Positions 36,906 through 45,465 of a stretch of 64,000 nucleotides of DNA are shown here, piece by piece. Source of the stretch: Bog-473 sp963828505 (GTDB lineage: Bacteria; Actinomycetota; Acidimicrobiia; Acidimicrobiales; RAAP-2); assembly GCA_963828505.1 (NCBI GenBank), contig CAWHFM010000004.1:1-64000 (forward strand), read 5' to 3'. The notes under the pieces are model-generated. The model ran no database searches, was not told the DNA's origin, and saw only the letters and a list, made by a program, of their open reading frames with translations. Both the position numbers and the translations under genes were made by a program. Each line of letters opens with the position of its first letter. Position 1 is the stretch's first letter.

Positions 36906-37958
36906 ATGACCGTGCGAGTCGGAGTGAACGGGTTCGGGCGCATCGGGCGCAACTTCCTGCGGGCCGTCCTGGTCACCGGGGCTGACGTGAACGTGGTGGG
37001 TGTGAACGACCTGACCTCGGCGGAGACCCTGGCGTACCTGCTTCGTTACGACTCCACGCACGGGCGGCTGCCGGTGCCGGTCCAGGTCGAGGGGAGCGAC
37101 CTGATCGTCGGCGACCAGGTGATCCGGGTCATGGCCGAGCGCGAGCCCGGGCAGGTGCCCTGGGACAAGCTCGGGGCAGACGTCGTGATCGAATCCACCG
37201 GCCGCTTCACCAGCCGGGCCGACGCGGCGGCGCACCTCGGCGGCTCGGTGAAGCGGGTCATCATCTCGACCGCGTCGGGCGACGCCGACGCCACCTTCGT
37301 CGTAGGCGTCAACGACGGCGACTACGACCCCGACCGGCACGTCGTGGTCTCGAACGCCTCGTGCACGACCAACTGCTTCGTGCCCATGGTCAAAGTGGTG
37401 GACGAGGCCTTCGACATCGTGAGCGGCCTCATGACCACGGTGCACGCCTACACCAACGACCAGAACCTGCTCGACCTGACCCACAACGACCTGCGCCGGG
37501 CCCGCGCCGGGGCGGCCAACATCGTGCCGACCTCGACCGGTGCCGCACGGGCGACGGGCCTCGTGCTCGAGTCCATGAAGGGACGACTGGACGGCACATC
37601 GCTCCGCGTGCCGCTGCCCGACGGCTCCATCACGGACTTCACCGCCGTGGTGCGGGGCGTGCCCTCGGTGGCCGACGTCAACAACGCGTTCGCCGAGGCG
37701 GCCGCCAAGCCGCCGCTCGACCGGGTGCTGGAGTACACCGAGGACCCGATCGTCTCGAGTGACATCGTGGGCTCGCCCGCATCGTGCACCTTCGACTCGG
37801 GCCTCACGATGGTCATGCCGATCAACGCCGGTGCCGGTGCCGGTGCCGGTGCCGAACTGTCCATGGTGAAGGTGTTCGGCTGGTACGACAACGAGTGGGG
37901 CTACTCGAACCGGCTGGTCGATCTGGCCGTGCTCGTCGGTTCGGGCTCGGGTCGCTGA
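36906..37958 (+). CDS. gap: Glyceraldehyde-3-phosphate dehydrogenase
   Basis: 350 aa. NAD-binding GVNGFGRIGRNFLRA, catalytic cysteine in SNASCTTNC near residue 153, phosphate-site TSTGAARA and the C-terminal WYDNEWGYSNR. Converts glyceraldehyde 3-phosphate to 1,3-bisphosphoglycerate in glycolysis. The protein is 10-15 residues longer than usual because of an insertion NAGAGAGAGAEL near residue 310, encoded by a GCCGGT hexanucleotide repeat. It lies just before the final strand and should sit in a surface loop. ATG 36906 has GAGAGAGGGAG upstream. First of gap-pgk-tpiA-secG. Confidence 0.96.
   Translation: MTVRVGVNGFGRIGRNFLRAVLVTGADVNVVGVNDLTSAETLAYLLRYDSTHGRLPVPVQVEGSDLIVGDQVIRVMAEREPGQVPWDKLGADVVIESTGRFTSRADAAAHLGGSVKRVIISTASGDADATFVVGVNDGDYDPDRHVVVSNASCTTNCFVPMVKVVDEAFDIVSGLMTTVHAYTNDQNLLDLTHNDLRRARAGAANIVPTSTGAARATGLVLESMKGRLDGTSLRVPLPDGSITDFTAVVRGVPSVADVNNAFAEAAAKPPLDRVLEYTEDPIVSSDIVGSPASCTFDSGLTMVMPINAGAGAGAGAELSMVKVFGWYDNEWGYSNRLVDLAVLVGSGSGR
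37827..37853 (+). repeat. GCCGGT hexanucleotide repeat within gap
   Basis: Four and a half perfect copies of GCCGGT, encoding alternating Ala and Gly. Unit length keeps the frame, so copy number could change without inactivating the enzyme. Confidence 0.9.
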
Positions 37959-37963
37959 GCACG

Positions 37964-39235
37964 ATGGGTATCTCCGACGGGGCGACGGGGTCAGAGGAGT
38001 CACACAAGTCGGACCGGCGGCGGCCGGATGCCCTGGCCGGCATCCCCACGCTGGACGATCTCCCGGAGGAGGCGGTCGACGGGGCGCGGGTGCTCGTGCG
38101 CGTCGACTTCAACGTCCCGCTCCACATCGGCGTGCGCGGCCGGGCGACCGTGGCCGACGACTTCCGCATCACGGCTGCGCTCCCCACGCTGCTGTGGCTG
38201 CTCGAGCGGGGGGCCGAGGTCACGGCCACGTCCCACCTGGGGCGGCCGGCCGGCGAGCGAGACCCGCGGTGGGAGATGGACCCGGTGCGGGAACGGCTCG
38301 AGGCGTTGTGCCCGGGCGTCGCCCTCACCGACAACCTGCGCTTCGACCCGGGCGAGAAGGCGAACGACCCCGGCTTCGTGCAGCGCCTGATGCGGGGCTA
38401 CGACGCCTACGTGAACGAGGCCTTCGGCGCGGCCCACCGCCGCGACGCCTCCATCGTCGGGCCCCCGCACTTCCTGCCCAGCGCGGCGGGGCTGCGCTTC
38501 GCCCGCGAGGTCGAGGTGCTCGGCGGCCTCCTCGACCGACCGGCCCGGCCCTTCGTCGCCGTCGTCGGCGGCGCCAAGGTGGCCGACAAGCTGGCCGTCC
38601 TGGAGGTCCTGGCGACCAAGGTCGACACGCTGGTCGTCGGGGGCGGCATGGCCTACACCTTCCTGGCCGCGCAGGGCCACCATGTCGGCAACTCGCTCCT
38701 CGACGAGTCGCATCTCGAGGACTGCCGCCGGCTGCTCCGTTCGGGTGTGCGCATCGTGCTGCCGACCGACACCCGCGCCCTCGAGCCCGGAGGCACCTTC
38801 GGGCCGCCCCCGGTGGGGATCGGCGGCCCGGCCGACGCCGAGGGCGGGACGGTGTCGCGGGGAAGCGTGAAGGTGATCGAAGGCGACCTGCCCGACGGGT
38901 GGACCGGCCTCGATATCGGGCCCGAGACGGCGGAGCGCTTCGCCGAAGTGGTGGTCGAGGCCGGCACGGTCCTGTGGAACGGGCCGCTGGGGGCTTTCGA
39001 GGACCGGCGCTTCGCCGCCGGAACGCGGGTGGTGGCCCAGGCGGTGGCCGAGTGCCCGGGCTTCTCGGTGGTGGGCGGAGGCGACAGCGCGTGCGCGCTG
39101 GAAGAGCTCGGCCTCTCGGACCGGATCGGCTACCTCTCGACCGGAGGCGGTGCGTCGCTCTCGTTCATCGAGTCGGAGGGGCACCTGCCGGGGATCGAGG
39201 CGCTGCGCCAGGCTCCGAACGCGCCACACGGGTGA
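37964..39235 (+). CDS. pgk: Phosphoglycerate kinase
   Basis: 423 aa. Transfers phosphate from 1,3-bisphosphoglycerate to ADP. RVDFNVPL, TSHLGRPAGERD and YVNEAFGAAHRRDAS form the N-terminal substrate site. VVGGAKVADKLAVLEVL, LWNGPLGAFE and VVGGGDSACALEELG form the nucleotide site. The first 25 residues (MGISDGATGSEESHKSD) are a variable extension. Start ATG 37964 is 5 bp after the gap stop. The stop overlaps the GTG start of tpiA. Confidence 0.96.
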   Translation: MGISDGATGSEESHKSDRRRPDALAGIPTLDDLPEEAVDGARVLVRVDFNVPLHIGVRGRATVADDFRITAALPTLLWLLERGAEVTATSHLGRPAGERDPRWEMDPVRERLEALCPGVALTDNLRFDPGEKANDPGFVQRLMRGYDAYVNEAFGAAHRRDASIVGPPHFLPSAAGLRFAREVEVLGGLLDRPARPFVAVVGGAKVADKLAVLEVLATKVDTLVVGGGMAYTFLAAQGHHVGNSLLDESHLEDCRRLLRSGVRIVLPTDTRALEPGGTFGPPPVGIGGPADAEGGTVSRGSVKVIEGDLPDGWTGLDIGPETAERFAEVVVEAGTVLWNGPLGAFEDRRFAAGTRVVAQAVAECPGFSVVGGGDSACALEELGLSDRIGYLSTGGGASLSFIESEGHLPGIEALRQAPNAPHG

Positions 39236-40119
39236 GCAGCTCGGTCTCTTCACCGAGCCCGAGCCCCAGCCCGAGCCCCAGCCCCAGCCCGAGCGCCAGC
39301 CCGAGCCCCAGCCCGAGCGCCGGCGCCGGCCGCGCTCGACGCCGTCCGCTGGTGAGCGGGAACTGGAAGATGCACCACGACCACATCGAGGCGCTGCACA
39401 CGGTGCGCGACCTGGGTCTGCGCATCAAGCCCGGGGACGTCGCCCGCGTCGACGTCTCGGTCCACCCGCCGTTTACCGACCTGCGCACCGTGCAGACGCT
39501 GGTCGAGCAGGAGCGGATCCCCGTGTCCCTCGGTGCCCAGCACTGCTCGCAGGAGGACGCCGGTGCCCGTACCGGCGAGGTGAGCCCTCGCTTCCTGGCT
39601 CGCCTCGGCGTGGTCTACGTCATCGTCGGCCATTCCGAACGGCGCACGCTCTTCGGGATGGACGACGCCACCGTGGCCGCCACCCTCCGCGCCGTGCTGC
39701 GCCACGAGATGACCCCGATCGTCTGCGTGGGAGAGTCCGAGGAGCAACGCCAGGCGGGACACACCGAGTCGGTCCTCGAGGAGCAGGTGACATCGGCCCT
39801 GGCCGGTCTGGCGGCGGAGGTCCTGGCCGGGATGGTGCTGGCCTACGAGCCGATCTGGGCCATCGGCACCGGGAACACGGGCACGCCCGTCGACGCCGAG
39901 GACGCGTGCTCCTTCATCCGCTCCCTGGTGGCGAAGCTCGGGGGAGACGAGGCCGCGGCGGGGGTGCGGATCCAGTACGGCGGGTCCGTCAACGGGGAGA
40001 ACGCGGCGGACCTCATGGCTGAGCCCGACGTCGACGGCCTCCTGGTGGGCGGGGCCAGCCTGCAGGCCGCCGGGTTCCTCGACATCATTCGGGCCACCGC
40101 GGCCTGCTACCGTTCCTAG
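39232..40119 (+). CDS. tpiA: Triosephosphate isomerase with Ser-Pro N-terminal extension
   Basis: 295 aa from GTG 39232, which overlaps the pgk stop (GTGA); the usual length is about 250. The enzyme core is complete: SGNWKMHHDH, VGHSERRTLFG (catalytic His), LAYEPIWAIGTGNTG (catalytic Glu), and the phosphate loop YGGSVNGENAADL. Before the core lie about 38 residues, mostly Ser-Pro, encoded by a GC hexanucleotide repeat. No ATG occurs between 39232 and the core; GTG 39352 would start at SGNWKM but has no ribosome site and would remove residues normally present. So the extension is probably translated, which should be tested. Confidence 0.93.
   Translation: MSSSVSSPSPSPSPSPSPSPSASPSPSPSAGAGRARRRPLVSGNWKMHHDHIEALHTVRDLGLRIKPGDVARVDVSVHPPFTDLRTVQTLVEQERIPVSLGAQHCSQEDAGARTGEVSPRFLARLGVVYVIVGHSERRTLFGMDDATVAATLRAVLRHEMTPIVCVGESEEQRQAGHTESVLEEQVTSALAGLAAEVLAGMVLAYEPIWAIGTGNTGTPVDAEDACSFIRSLVAKLGGDEAAAGVRIQYGGSVNGENAADLMAEPDVDGLLVGGASLQAAGFLDIIRATAACYRS
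39252..39330 (+). repeat. Hexanucleotide repeat encoding Ser-Pro tract in tpiA
   Basis: About twelve near-copies of GAGCCC/CAGCCC, with GAGCGC variants, encode (Ser-Pro)n and end in Ala-Gly-Ala-Gly. All are in frame with the isomerase. Confidence 0.85.
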
Positions 40120-40155
40120 GCCCGTTCGGGCACAAAGCCGCGAGTTGGAGGCTCC

Positions 40156-40392
40156 GTGGACGCACTTACCTGGGTGTACATCGCGATCGAGGTGTTGGCG
40201 GCTGTCGGCCTGATCTTCCTCATCCTCATGCACAGCGGGAAGGGTGGCGGGCTGTCCGACATGTTCGGCGGCAGTGTGGGTGCGGCGGCCCAGGGGTCGA
40301 CGGTGGTGGAGCGGAACTTGGACCGCATCACGGTGACCGTCGCCATCATCTTCGCTCTGACGACGATCACACTGGACCTCCGGCTGCAGTGA
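40156..40392 (+). CDS. secG: Preprotein translocase subunit SecG
   Basis: 78 aa. Two membrane segments (VLAAVGLIFLILM and ITVTVAIIFALTTITL) flank the conserved loop HSGKGGGLSDMFGG, typical of SecG, which supports protein export through SecYE. GTG start at 40156 with TTGGAGG upstream. Follows tpiA by 36 bp, the usual actinobacterial order, and overlaps the next gene by four bases. Confidence 0.95.
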   Translation: MDALTWVYIAIEVLAAVGLIFLILMHSGKGGGLSDMFGGSVGAAAQGSTVVERNLDRITVTVAIIFALTTITLDLRLQ

Positions 40393-42212
40393 CGCGCCGG
40401 GGCCCGCGCCCCGGGCGGTGGTGGCGCGGGATCGCCTCGATGGCGGCCGTCCTGGCTCTCGTGTCGTGCCTCGCTGCGTGCGGGAGCAGCGGGACCGGCA
40501 CCACGGACGTCACCTACGTCGCCGTCGCCGGCGGAAGGATCTCGTTCGGGACCACCGAGAGCCCGACCGGATGCAACCCCAACACCCCGGCAGGCGACAC
40601 CCCGGGCACGCAGACCATCCTCGGCGCCGTCCTGCCCAGTCCGTACATCGTCTCGGGCGCGGGCACACCGATGGCGAACAACAATCTGATCGTCCAGGCC
40701 GAGCCGATCAACCTCCAACCCGAGACGATCGTCTACACCCTCAACCCCAAGGCGGTCTGGTCCGACGGGGTCCCGATCACCGCGGCGGACTTCCGCTACG
40801 CGTGGGAACAGCAGCGCGAGGACACGTCTGCGGTGGGACAGGACGTCGCGAGCATTGCCGGTTACCGCGATATCGCCTCGGTCACCGGGACGAACCAGGG
40901 CCGCACGGTGACGGTACGCTTCAAGAGGGCCTTCGCCGACTGGGAGAGCCTCTTCGCCAACCTGCTGCCGGCCCACATCATGGAGAAGGTCGGGTGGAAC
41001 CCGCCGTGCACCACGGTGGACCCGGCCATCGACCTCTCGGGCGGCCCCTTCAAGATCGCCGCGGTGACGCCCGGGTCGATCTCCTTGGTGCAGAACCCGC
41101 GATGGTGGGGGACGCCCGCCAACTCACATGAGATCACCGTCCGCATCGCCTCTTCGACCGAGCAACTGGCGCAATGGATGAGCACGGGCGTGGTGCAGGT
41201 GGCCCAGCCCGCCACGGTGACACCGAGCTTCCTCTCCGCCATGACGAGCCTCCCCGGCGCGTCGAGCGAGGTGGACCTCTCGGGGACCCAGCTCCAGCTC
41301 GACCTGGCCAGCTCGCTCGACACGGACCTGTCCCCGGACATGCGGGCCGCCATCGGGCTCCTGGTGAACCGCCAGAAGCTGGTGGACACGCAGGTGAGCT
41401 GGGCCGTGCCCGGGGTCGAGGTGGCGGACAGCCACATCTACGTGCAGGGCCAACAGGGCTACAAGCCGCCGCAGGGAGCGTCGACGACGACCACCATCCC
41501 CTCGTCGTCGTCGACGTCGTCCACCCCGACGACCACCATCGACTCCGGTGGAAGCGTGAACTTCCCGACGACGCCGGTCCCGAACCAGGCCGCCGCCTTC
41601 GTGACGGCGACGGGTCTCGTGCGCGGGGGCGGCGATCCGATGTACCACTCGGCTTTCGGCGTGCCCTTCACACTGCGCCTGGCCTACGACGCGGCGGACC
41701 CATGGGCATCGGCCGCGGCACCGGTGATCCGCGACGAACTGGTCGCCGCCGGCTTGGACACCACGCTCATCGCCGAGCCGGGTGCCACCCCGACGGGGGA
41801 GGCGCTGGCCGGCGGCGACGCTGATCTGGCCGTGATGCCGACCGACTTCACGCCGTATCTCAGCCAGACCTTGGCCTGGTACACCATGCTGCTCGGCCCG
41901 CCGGGACGCTACGGGTCGCAGGACTGGACGGGGTACGACGACGCCGGTTTCGACCGGACGGTGACGGCCGCCTCACAAGAGCTGAACCCGAACACGGCCG
42001 CCGTCACCTACCAGCAGGCGGACACCCAGCTGTGGGACGAGATGGTGTCGCTACCGCTCTATGCGGAGCCCACCGCCCTGGTGTGGAGCCGCCGTATCGG
42101 CGGGGTCACCCCCACTCCCCGCAGCGACAGCCTCTTGTGGTACGCCCAGCTGTGGGCCGTGCGGTTGCCCCAGTCGACGAGCAACACCACGCCGTCGTTG
42201 CCCGGGCAGTAG
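40389..42212 (+). CDS. ABC transporter solute-binding lipoprotein (family 5)
   Basis: 607 aa. Lipoprotein signal ending in LVSCLAACGSS near residue 31. The family-5 (peptide/nickel-type) binding fold shows in AVWSDGVPITAADFRYAWEQQRED, RFKRAFADWESLFANLLPAHIM, GGPFKIAAVTPGSISLVQNPRWWG and RAAIGLLVNRQKLVD. A Thr/Ser-rich insert (residues about 362-388) from short codon repeats interrupts the domain. The GTG start overlaps the secG stop. No permease or ATPase gene is adjacent, so it works with transporter parts elsewhere or as an orphan binding protein. Ligand unknown. Confidence 0.88.
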   Translation: MTRRGPRPGRWWRGIASMAAVLALVSCLAACGSSGTGTTDVTYVAVAGGRISFGTTESPTGCNPNTPAGDTPGTQTILGAVLPSPYIVSGAGTPMANNNLIVQAEPINLQPETIVYTLNPKAVWSDGVPITAADFRYAWEQQREDTSAVGQDVASIAGYRDIASVTGTNQGRTVTVRFKRAFADWESLFANLLPAHIMEKVGWNPPCTTVDPAIDLSGGPFKIAAVTPGSISLVQNPRWWGTPANSHEITVRIASSTEQLAQWMSTGVVQVAQPATVTPSFLSAMTSLPGASSEVDLSGTQLQLDLASSLDTDLSPDMRAAIGLLVNRQKLVDTQVSWAVPGVEVADSHIYVQGQQGYKPPQGASTTTTIPSSSSTSSTPTTTIDSGGSVNFPTTPVPNQAAAFVTATGLVRGGGDPMYHSAFGVPFTLRLAYDAADPWASAAAPVIRDELVAAGLDTTLIAEPGATPTGEALAGGDADLAVMPTDFTPYLSQTLAWYTMLLGPPGRYGSQDWTGYDDAGFDRTVTAASQELNPNTAAVTYQQADTQLWDEMVSLPLYAEPTALVWSRRIGGVTPTPRSDSLLWYAQLWAVRLPQSTSNTTPSLPGQ

Positions 42213-42262
42213 GGCGGCGGGCCCGGGCCAGCCGGGCCGATCGACGCGGGGCGACGTCACAC

Positions 42263-42287
42263 GGACCAGGCCCGCTCGCGCTGGTCC
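42263..42287. terminator. Hairpin between convergent genes
   Basis: GGACCAG and CTGGTCC, 7-bp stem with an 11-base loop, between the lipoprotein gene and the convergent gene at 42291. No U-tract follows; it may serve both directions. Confidence 0.5.
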
Positions 42288-42290
42288 GGC

Positions 42291-42611
42291 TCAACCCCAC
42301 TCGAAGAACTTGCGGAACCGCTCCTTACCGGCAGGGGAGGGAGGGGCCTCGCCGAGGGAATCGCCCCGGTGCGCCCGTAGCCACGCCTCGAGCCCCTTGG
42401 CGTCCTCGAAGAGGAGTTCCTTGTCGTTGTCCATGATGTAGAGGTGGACGCCGTCGCGCTCGGCTGTCACCGAGAGCTCGACCTGCCCGGTGTCCACGTA
42501 GCACCACAAGGGACTCGCCCCCGGTGTCGTCCTCGGCTCGAGTCGCCACCCGACCCGGTCGCCCAGCAGGTCGGCGATATGCGTCCTCGACTGGTCGCCG
42601 CGCCTGGCCAT
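42291..42611 (-). CDS. Hypothetical protein
   Basis: 106 aa, soluble, without signal peptide. Beta-rich centre (WCYVDTGQVELSVTAE, VHLYIMDNDKELLFED) then a helix (GLEAWLRAHRG). I do not recognise a family; the layout recalls small actinobacterial proteins of unknown function. The coding signal is good (GC-rich third positions, balanced composition). Convergent with the solute-binding protein; 38 bp downstream of the small membrane protein gene on the same strand. Confidence 0.7.
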   Translation of the reverse strand: MARRGDQSRTHIADLLGDRVGWRLEPRTTPGASPLWCYVDTGQVELSVTAERDGVHLYIMDNDKELLFEDAKGLEAWLRAHRGDSLGEAPPSPAGKERFRKFFEWG

Positions 42612-42649
42612 GATCAGACCAGAGGATACCGGCCGGGGGTCGACGGTTC

Positions 42650-42859
42650 CTACCCGAGCTTCCCCCAGTGGGTGGCGATGATGAGCAGGACGCCGGCCCC
42701 GGCGAGGGCGATCCCGGCCACGATGGACCTCGCCTTCTCGGCCCGCAACGCCGGGATCTCGGACGCGACCAACCAGACCCCGGCGATCAGGATCAGCAGG
42801 AAGCCGATCTCGGCCAGGTCGGTGGTCGTGTGATGGCTGAGGCTGGTCGTGCTGATCAC
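42650..42859 (-). CDS. Small two-helix membrane protein
   Basis: 69 aa with two membrane segments (EIGFLLILIAGVWLVASEI and ARSIVAGIALAGAGVLLIIATHW) joined by a short basic loop. GTG start. Function unknown; small hydrophobic proteins of this kind occur widely. It may share a transcript with the gene at 42291. Confidence 0.65.
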   Translation of the reverse strand: MISTTSLSHHTTTDLAEIGFLLILIAGVWLVASEIPALRAEKARSIVAGIALAGAGVLLIIATHWGKLG

Positions 42860-42910
42860 GGCTCGCGGTTCCTTCTGCGTTCGTCGGCCCGCGCCATTGG
42901 CGGTGCCGTC

Positions 42911-42948
42911 GGGAGTACGCGGCAGCCGGTTCGCTGCCGCGTACTCCC
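42911..42948 (-). terminator. Strong hairpin downstream of secreted-protein gene
   Basis: GGGAGTACGCGGCAG and CTGCCGCGTACTCCC form a perfect 15-bp stem with an 8-base loop. It lies 28 bp past the stop of the minus-strand gene ending at 42976. No U-run follows, as is common in GC-rich actinomycetes. Confidence 0.75.
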
Positions 42949-42975
42949 GGGACGGTCAGTTCCTTTGGTGGGTGT

Positions 42976-44100
42976 TCAGGATGCCTTGTAGGGCACGGGC
43001 AGGTTGAGCCCGATGGAGGTCCCCGTCACCGCGACAACCGGGAAGGCGGGCCCGTAGACCGGTGTGCTCGACGATTGGGCCTCGTAGAAGCCCTTCACGC
43101 TCCAGACACCCACTTCGGGTATGAGGTTGGTGAGGACGACGGCGTACTTGCCCTTACCCGTCGCGTTCACGACCTCGCAGGTCGAGGACCCGACCTGGCA
43201 TGCGCTGGCTCCGGATGTGAACTTGAACCCGGAGGGCGCACCGTTCACGCTGACCGTCCCGTAGACGAGGGCCTGGCCGAACAGGAGGAACGCGGTGCTC
43301 AGGTTCAGCGTGGTCGTCTTCCCCTTGGTGAGCGTCGCCGTTTGCTTGTCACCGGTGTGGGTGACGCAGCCCGAGCGGGCACAGAAGCCGGGGTACGCCG
43401 TCCAGCTCCCAGCGGTCAGGTTCGTCACAGAGTACGACCCCGAGCCGCTCCCCTTCGGCGAGGGCTTGGTAGACCCGGAGACACAACCGTTCGGGACCGT
43501 GCTTCCGTCGTAGGCGACGGATGACGGGCACACGACCACGGTCAGCTTCTTGATCAGGTCGTTCGAGGACGCCCCGGTGACGGTGATCGTCCCGCTCAGC
43601 GTGGAGGGTCTGACGTAGGTGACGCCCAGGTTCACATGGTTCGTTCCACCACCCGTCACGCTCTCGTTCGCCGGCGTGCCGAGGAATATCGCTCCGCCCG
43701 GCGTGACTTGGTAGTAGCCGTAGAGGGTCCAGCTGCCCGCGGTCAGGGTCAGGCTGTACGTCCCGTTCGACGAAGCAACGGTGGACACCGGATTCGAGCA
43801 CGTCGCTCCGCTGCCCGGGCAGGCCTCGGCCCCCGTCACGGCCGGGGAGAAGCCCCTCGGGCCGCCGATGACGAGTATGAGACCGGTCACCGTTCCCTTC
43901 TCGGGCGGACAGGTCGACGAGCTCCCTGAGCTGCCGCCGGAGCTGCCACATGTCATGGACGCCGTGTCGGCGAGACGGTTCTCGAGCGACCTGAGCCCGA
44001 AGGCGGAGGCCACCTCGGGAAGGACGGTCACCAACAGGACGAAGCTCGCAGCGGCGATCACCGCGACGCGTATGCGTTGCTGCCAGGTCCTCATGCCCAC
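42976..44100 (-). CDS. Secreted protein with repeated beta-sandwich modules
   Basis: 374 aa with a signal sequence (RIRVAVIAAASFVLLVTVLPEVASA). The mature part has three or four similar modules of about 80 aa. Each has a strand pattern like GTVTGLILVIGG, two spaced cysteines, then YSLTLTAGSWTLYGYY or YSVTNLTAGSWTAYPGF. This resembles carboxypeptidase-regulatory-like/prealbumin-type sandwich domains seen in surface proteins, though no named family is certain. A Ser/Gly-rich linker (SSGGSSGSSS) follows the signal. GTG start at 44100, or ATG at 44094 with GAGGTG upstream. Role unknown. Confidence 0.75.
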   Translation of the reverse strand: MGMRTWQQRIRVAVIAAASFVLLVTVLPEVASAFGLRSLENRLADTASMTCGSSGGSSGSSSTCPPEKGTVTGLILVIGGPRGFSPAVTGAEACPGSGATCSNPVSTVASSNGTYSLTLTAGSWTLYGYYQVTPGGAIFLGTPANESVTGGGTNHVNLGVTYVRPSTLSGTITVTGASSNDLIKKLTVVVCPSSVAYDGSTVPNGCVSGSTKPSPKGSGSGSYSVTNLTAGSWTAYPGFCARSGCVTHTGDKQTATLTKGKTTTLNLSTAFLLFGQALVYGTVSVNGAPSGFKFTSGASACQVGSSTCEVVNATGKGKYAVVLTNLIPEVGVWSVKGFYEAQSSSTPVYGPAFPVVAVTGTSIGLNLPVPYKAS

Positions 44101-44710
44101 CTCACTCTCTCTCGTGCCCGCTCTGGTTCGAGTGGATCTGGGCGAGAAAACTACCCTGTGCGCTCACAGGTTGCTCGTGACGCTGCACTATGGGCGTTGC
44201 GTCAGGGTGAGGGTGGCGCAGGCGCTCGCCCGCCCACCGCTGGGGTCGCTTGGTAGCCGGCGAGATAGGCCGAAGAGCCGGCATCCGCAATGGTCGACGG
44301 CTTGCTCCCACCTCGGTGCGGTTCCGGCCGCGCCGGCGGCCGAGGCGAGGGCCGAGCGTCGCCACCGAGAGCATGGCCGTTCGGACGACGAGAGCGGTCA
44401 CTCTTCCGCGTCGTCGCCACGCAGGGTGGAGCCTCCTCTCCACCCGCCACCTTCTCACCCGTATGCAACCAGGGTTGGAGGGATCCGGACCGCACGCGGC
44501 GCCCATCCCGAACGCTTTGGTGCGTCGCGAGCAGGAGGGGCACGAGGATCCCAGGTCCTTGACGTGGACTCTCCATGCCACTAGCAATGGCGGTTGGGGA
44601 TCGTGGCGGACCGTACGGACTTTCGTCAGTGGACGACCTGGCGGGCAAAGCGGCCCCTTTGACTGCTCTTCCAAACGGGGGAGGGCACCATGGCAGAAGG
44701 GGAGGACATT
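44101..44710. other. Long divergent intergenic region
   Basis: About 610 bp between two divergent secreted-protein genes. Open frames here (for example 44102-44767 minus) lack domain-like sequence. A possible promoter for the right-hand gene is listed separately; nothing else was identified. Confidence 0.5.
44559..44587 (+). promoter_or_regulatory. Possible promoter of the secreted-protein gene at 44711
   Basis: TTGACG, 17-bp spacer, TAGCAA. Would give a leader of about 115 bases before the ATG at 44711. Confidence 0.35.
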
Positions 44711-45424
44711 ATGGCTGAGGCAGCATCTCGGCGATTTGGAAGTGGCGGCAGGAAGTGGTTCGGACACCGTCCGCGTTCGCTCGTCGCGGTGGCGATTTCG
44801 GTGACGGTCCTACCGATGCTCTTCTCGGTGATCACCGCATCGAGCGCGGGCGCGGTCACCTACAAGAGCGGGCTCTCGACCTCGCTCTGCGTGAATCCCA
44901 GCGGTGTCACGTCGGCGAACTACAACTCCTTGCCCCCGTCGTACTTCACGACGCCACCCACCTGCGCGTCGGGCTATTCGCTGGCCGTCGTGACGAAGGA
45001 CCAAGTTCCCCCAATTTCCTGCGGAGCACCACCGCGTCCGTGGTGCCCGATCATCGCCAACACCAAATGGGTGAGCATCAACAAGTGCGGCACGGATGAC
45101 AATGCAGCACCCTGCACCAATGCGGTGACATATCCCCCGAACGCGCCACCCGCGATCTACGAATACGATGCCGTGCTGAAGTGCGCGCCTGGCGCCCTCC
45201 TCACGCTGAAAGGCCAGATACTCGACGACAACTACGCCGCCGGCTACCTGAACGGTGCACTCCTTTCCATACCTCAGCTTTCCAACGGGAAGAACTTCGT
45301 CACTCCGGCCAACTTCACCGGAACGACGCAGTGCGCTTCGACCACTGGGACGGTCGTGCTGAATTTCATGGTCTACGACGCCAGCCCGCCCTACACCGGT
45401 ATCGACTACAAGATCCACGCCTAA
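44711..45424 (+). CDS. Secreted protein, unknown function
   Basis: About 237 aa from ATG 44711, preceded by GGGGAGG 5 bases away. Signal sequence: SLVAVAISVTVLPMLFSVITASSAGA. The mature protein is Pro/Asn/Thr-rich with about eight cysteines (CVNPSG, PTCASG, ISCGAPPRPWC, NKCGTDDNAAPC, LKCAPG, TQCAST), consistent with an extracellular disulfide-stabilised fold, possibly beta-sandwich (LLTLKGQILDDNYAAGYLNG). I recognise no family. A clear hairpin follows the stop. Confidence 0.7.
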   Translation: MAEAASRRFGSGGRKWFGHRPRSLVAVAISVTVLPMLFSVITASSAGAVTYKSGLSTSLCVNPSGVTSANYNSLPPSYFTTPPTCASGYSLAVVTKDQVPPISCGAPPRPWCPIIANTKWVSINKCGTDDNAAPCTNAVTYPPNAPPAIYEYDAVLKCAPGALLTLKGQILDDNYAAGYLNGALLSIPQLSNGKNFVTPANFTGTTQCASTTGTVVLNFMVYDASPPYTGIDYKIHA

Positions 45425-45432
45425 GGGTGTTG

Positions 45433-45465
45433 CGAGAGCAGGGTGGGTCTCCCGCCCTGCTCTCG
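45433..45465 (+). terminator. Rho-independent-type hairpin
   Basis: CGAGAGCAGGG and CCCTGCTCTCG, a perfect 11-bp stem with an 11-base loop, 9 bp after the stop of the secreted-protein gene. No U-tract. Confidence 0.7.

Noticed and set aside
36697..36909. 70-codon open frame between yvcK and gap
   Set aside because: No ribosome site or family pattern; does not resemble WhiA.
38000..39253. 417-codon open frame antisense to pgk
   Set aside because: Shadow of pgk; no protein-like motifs.
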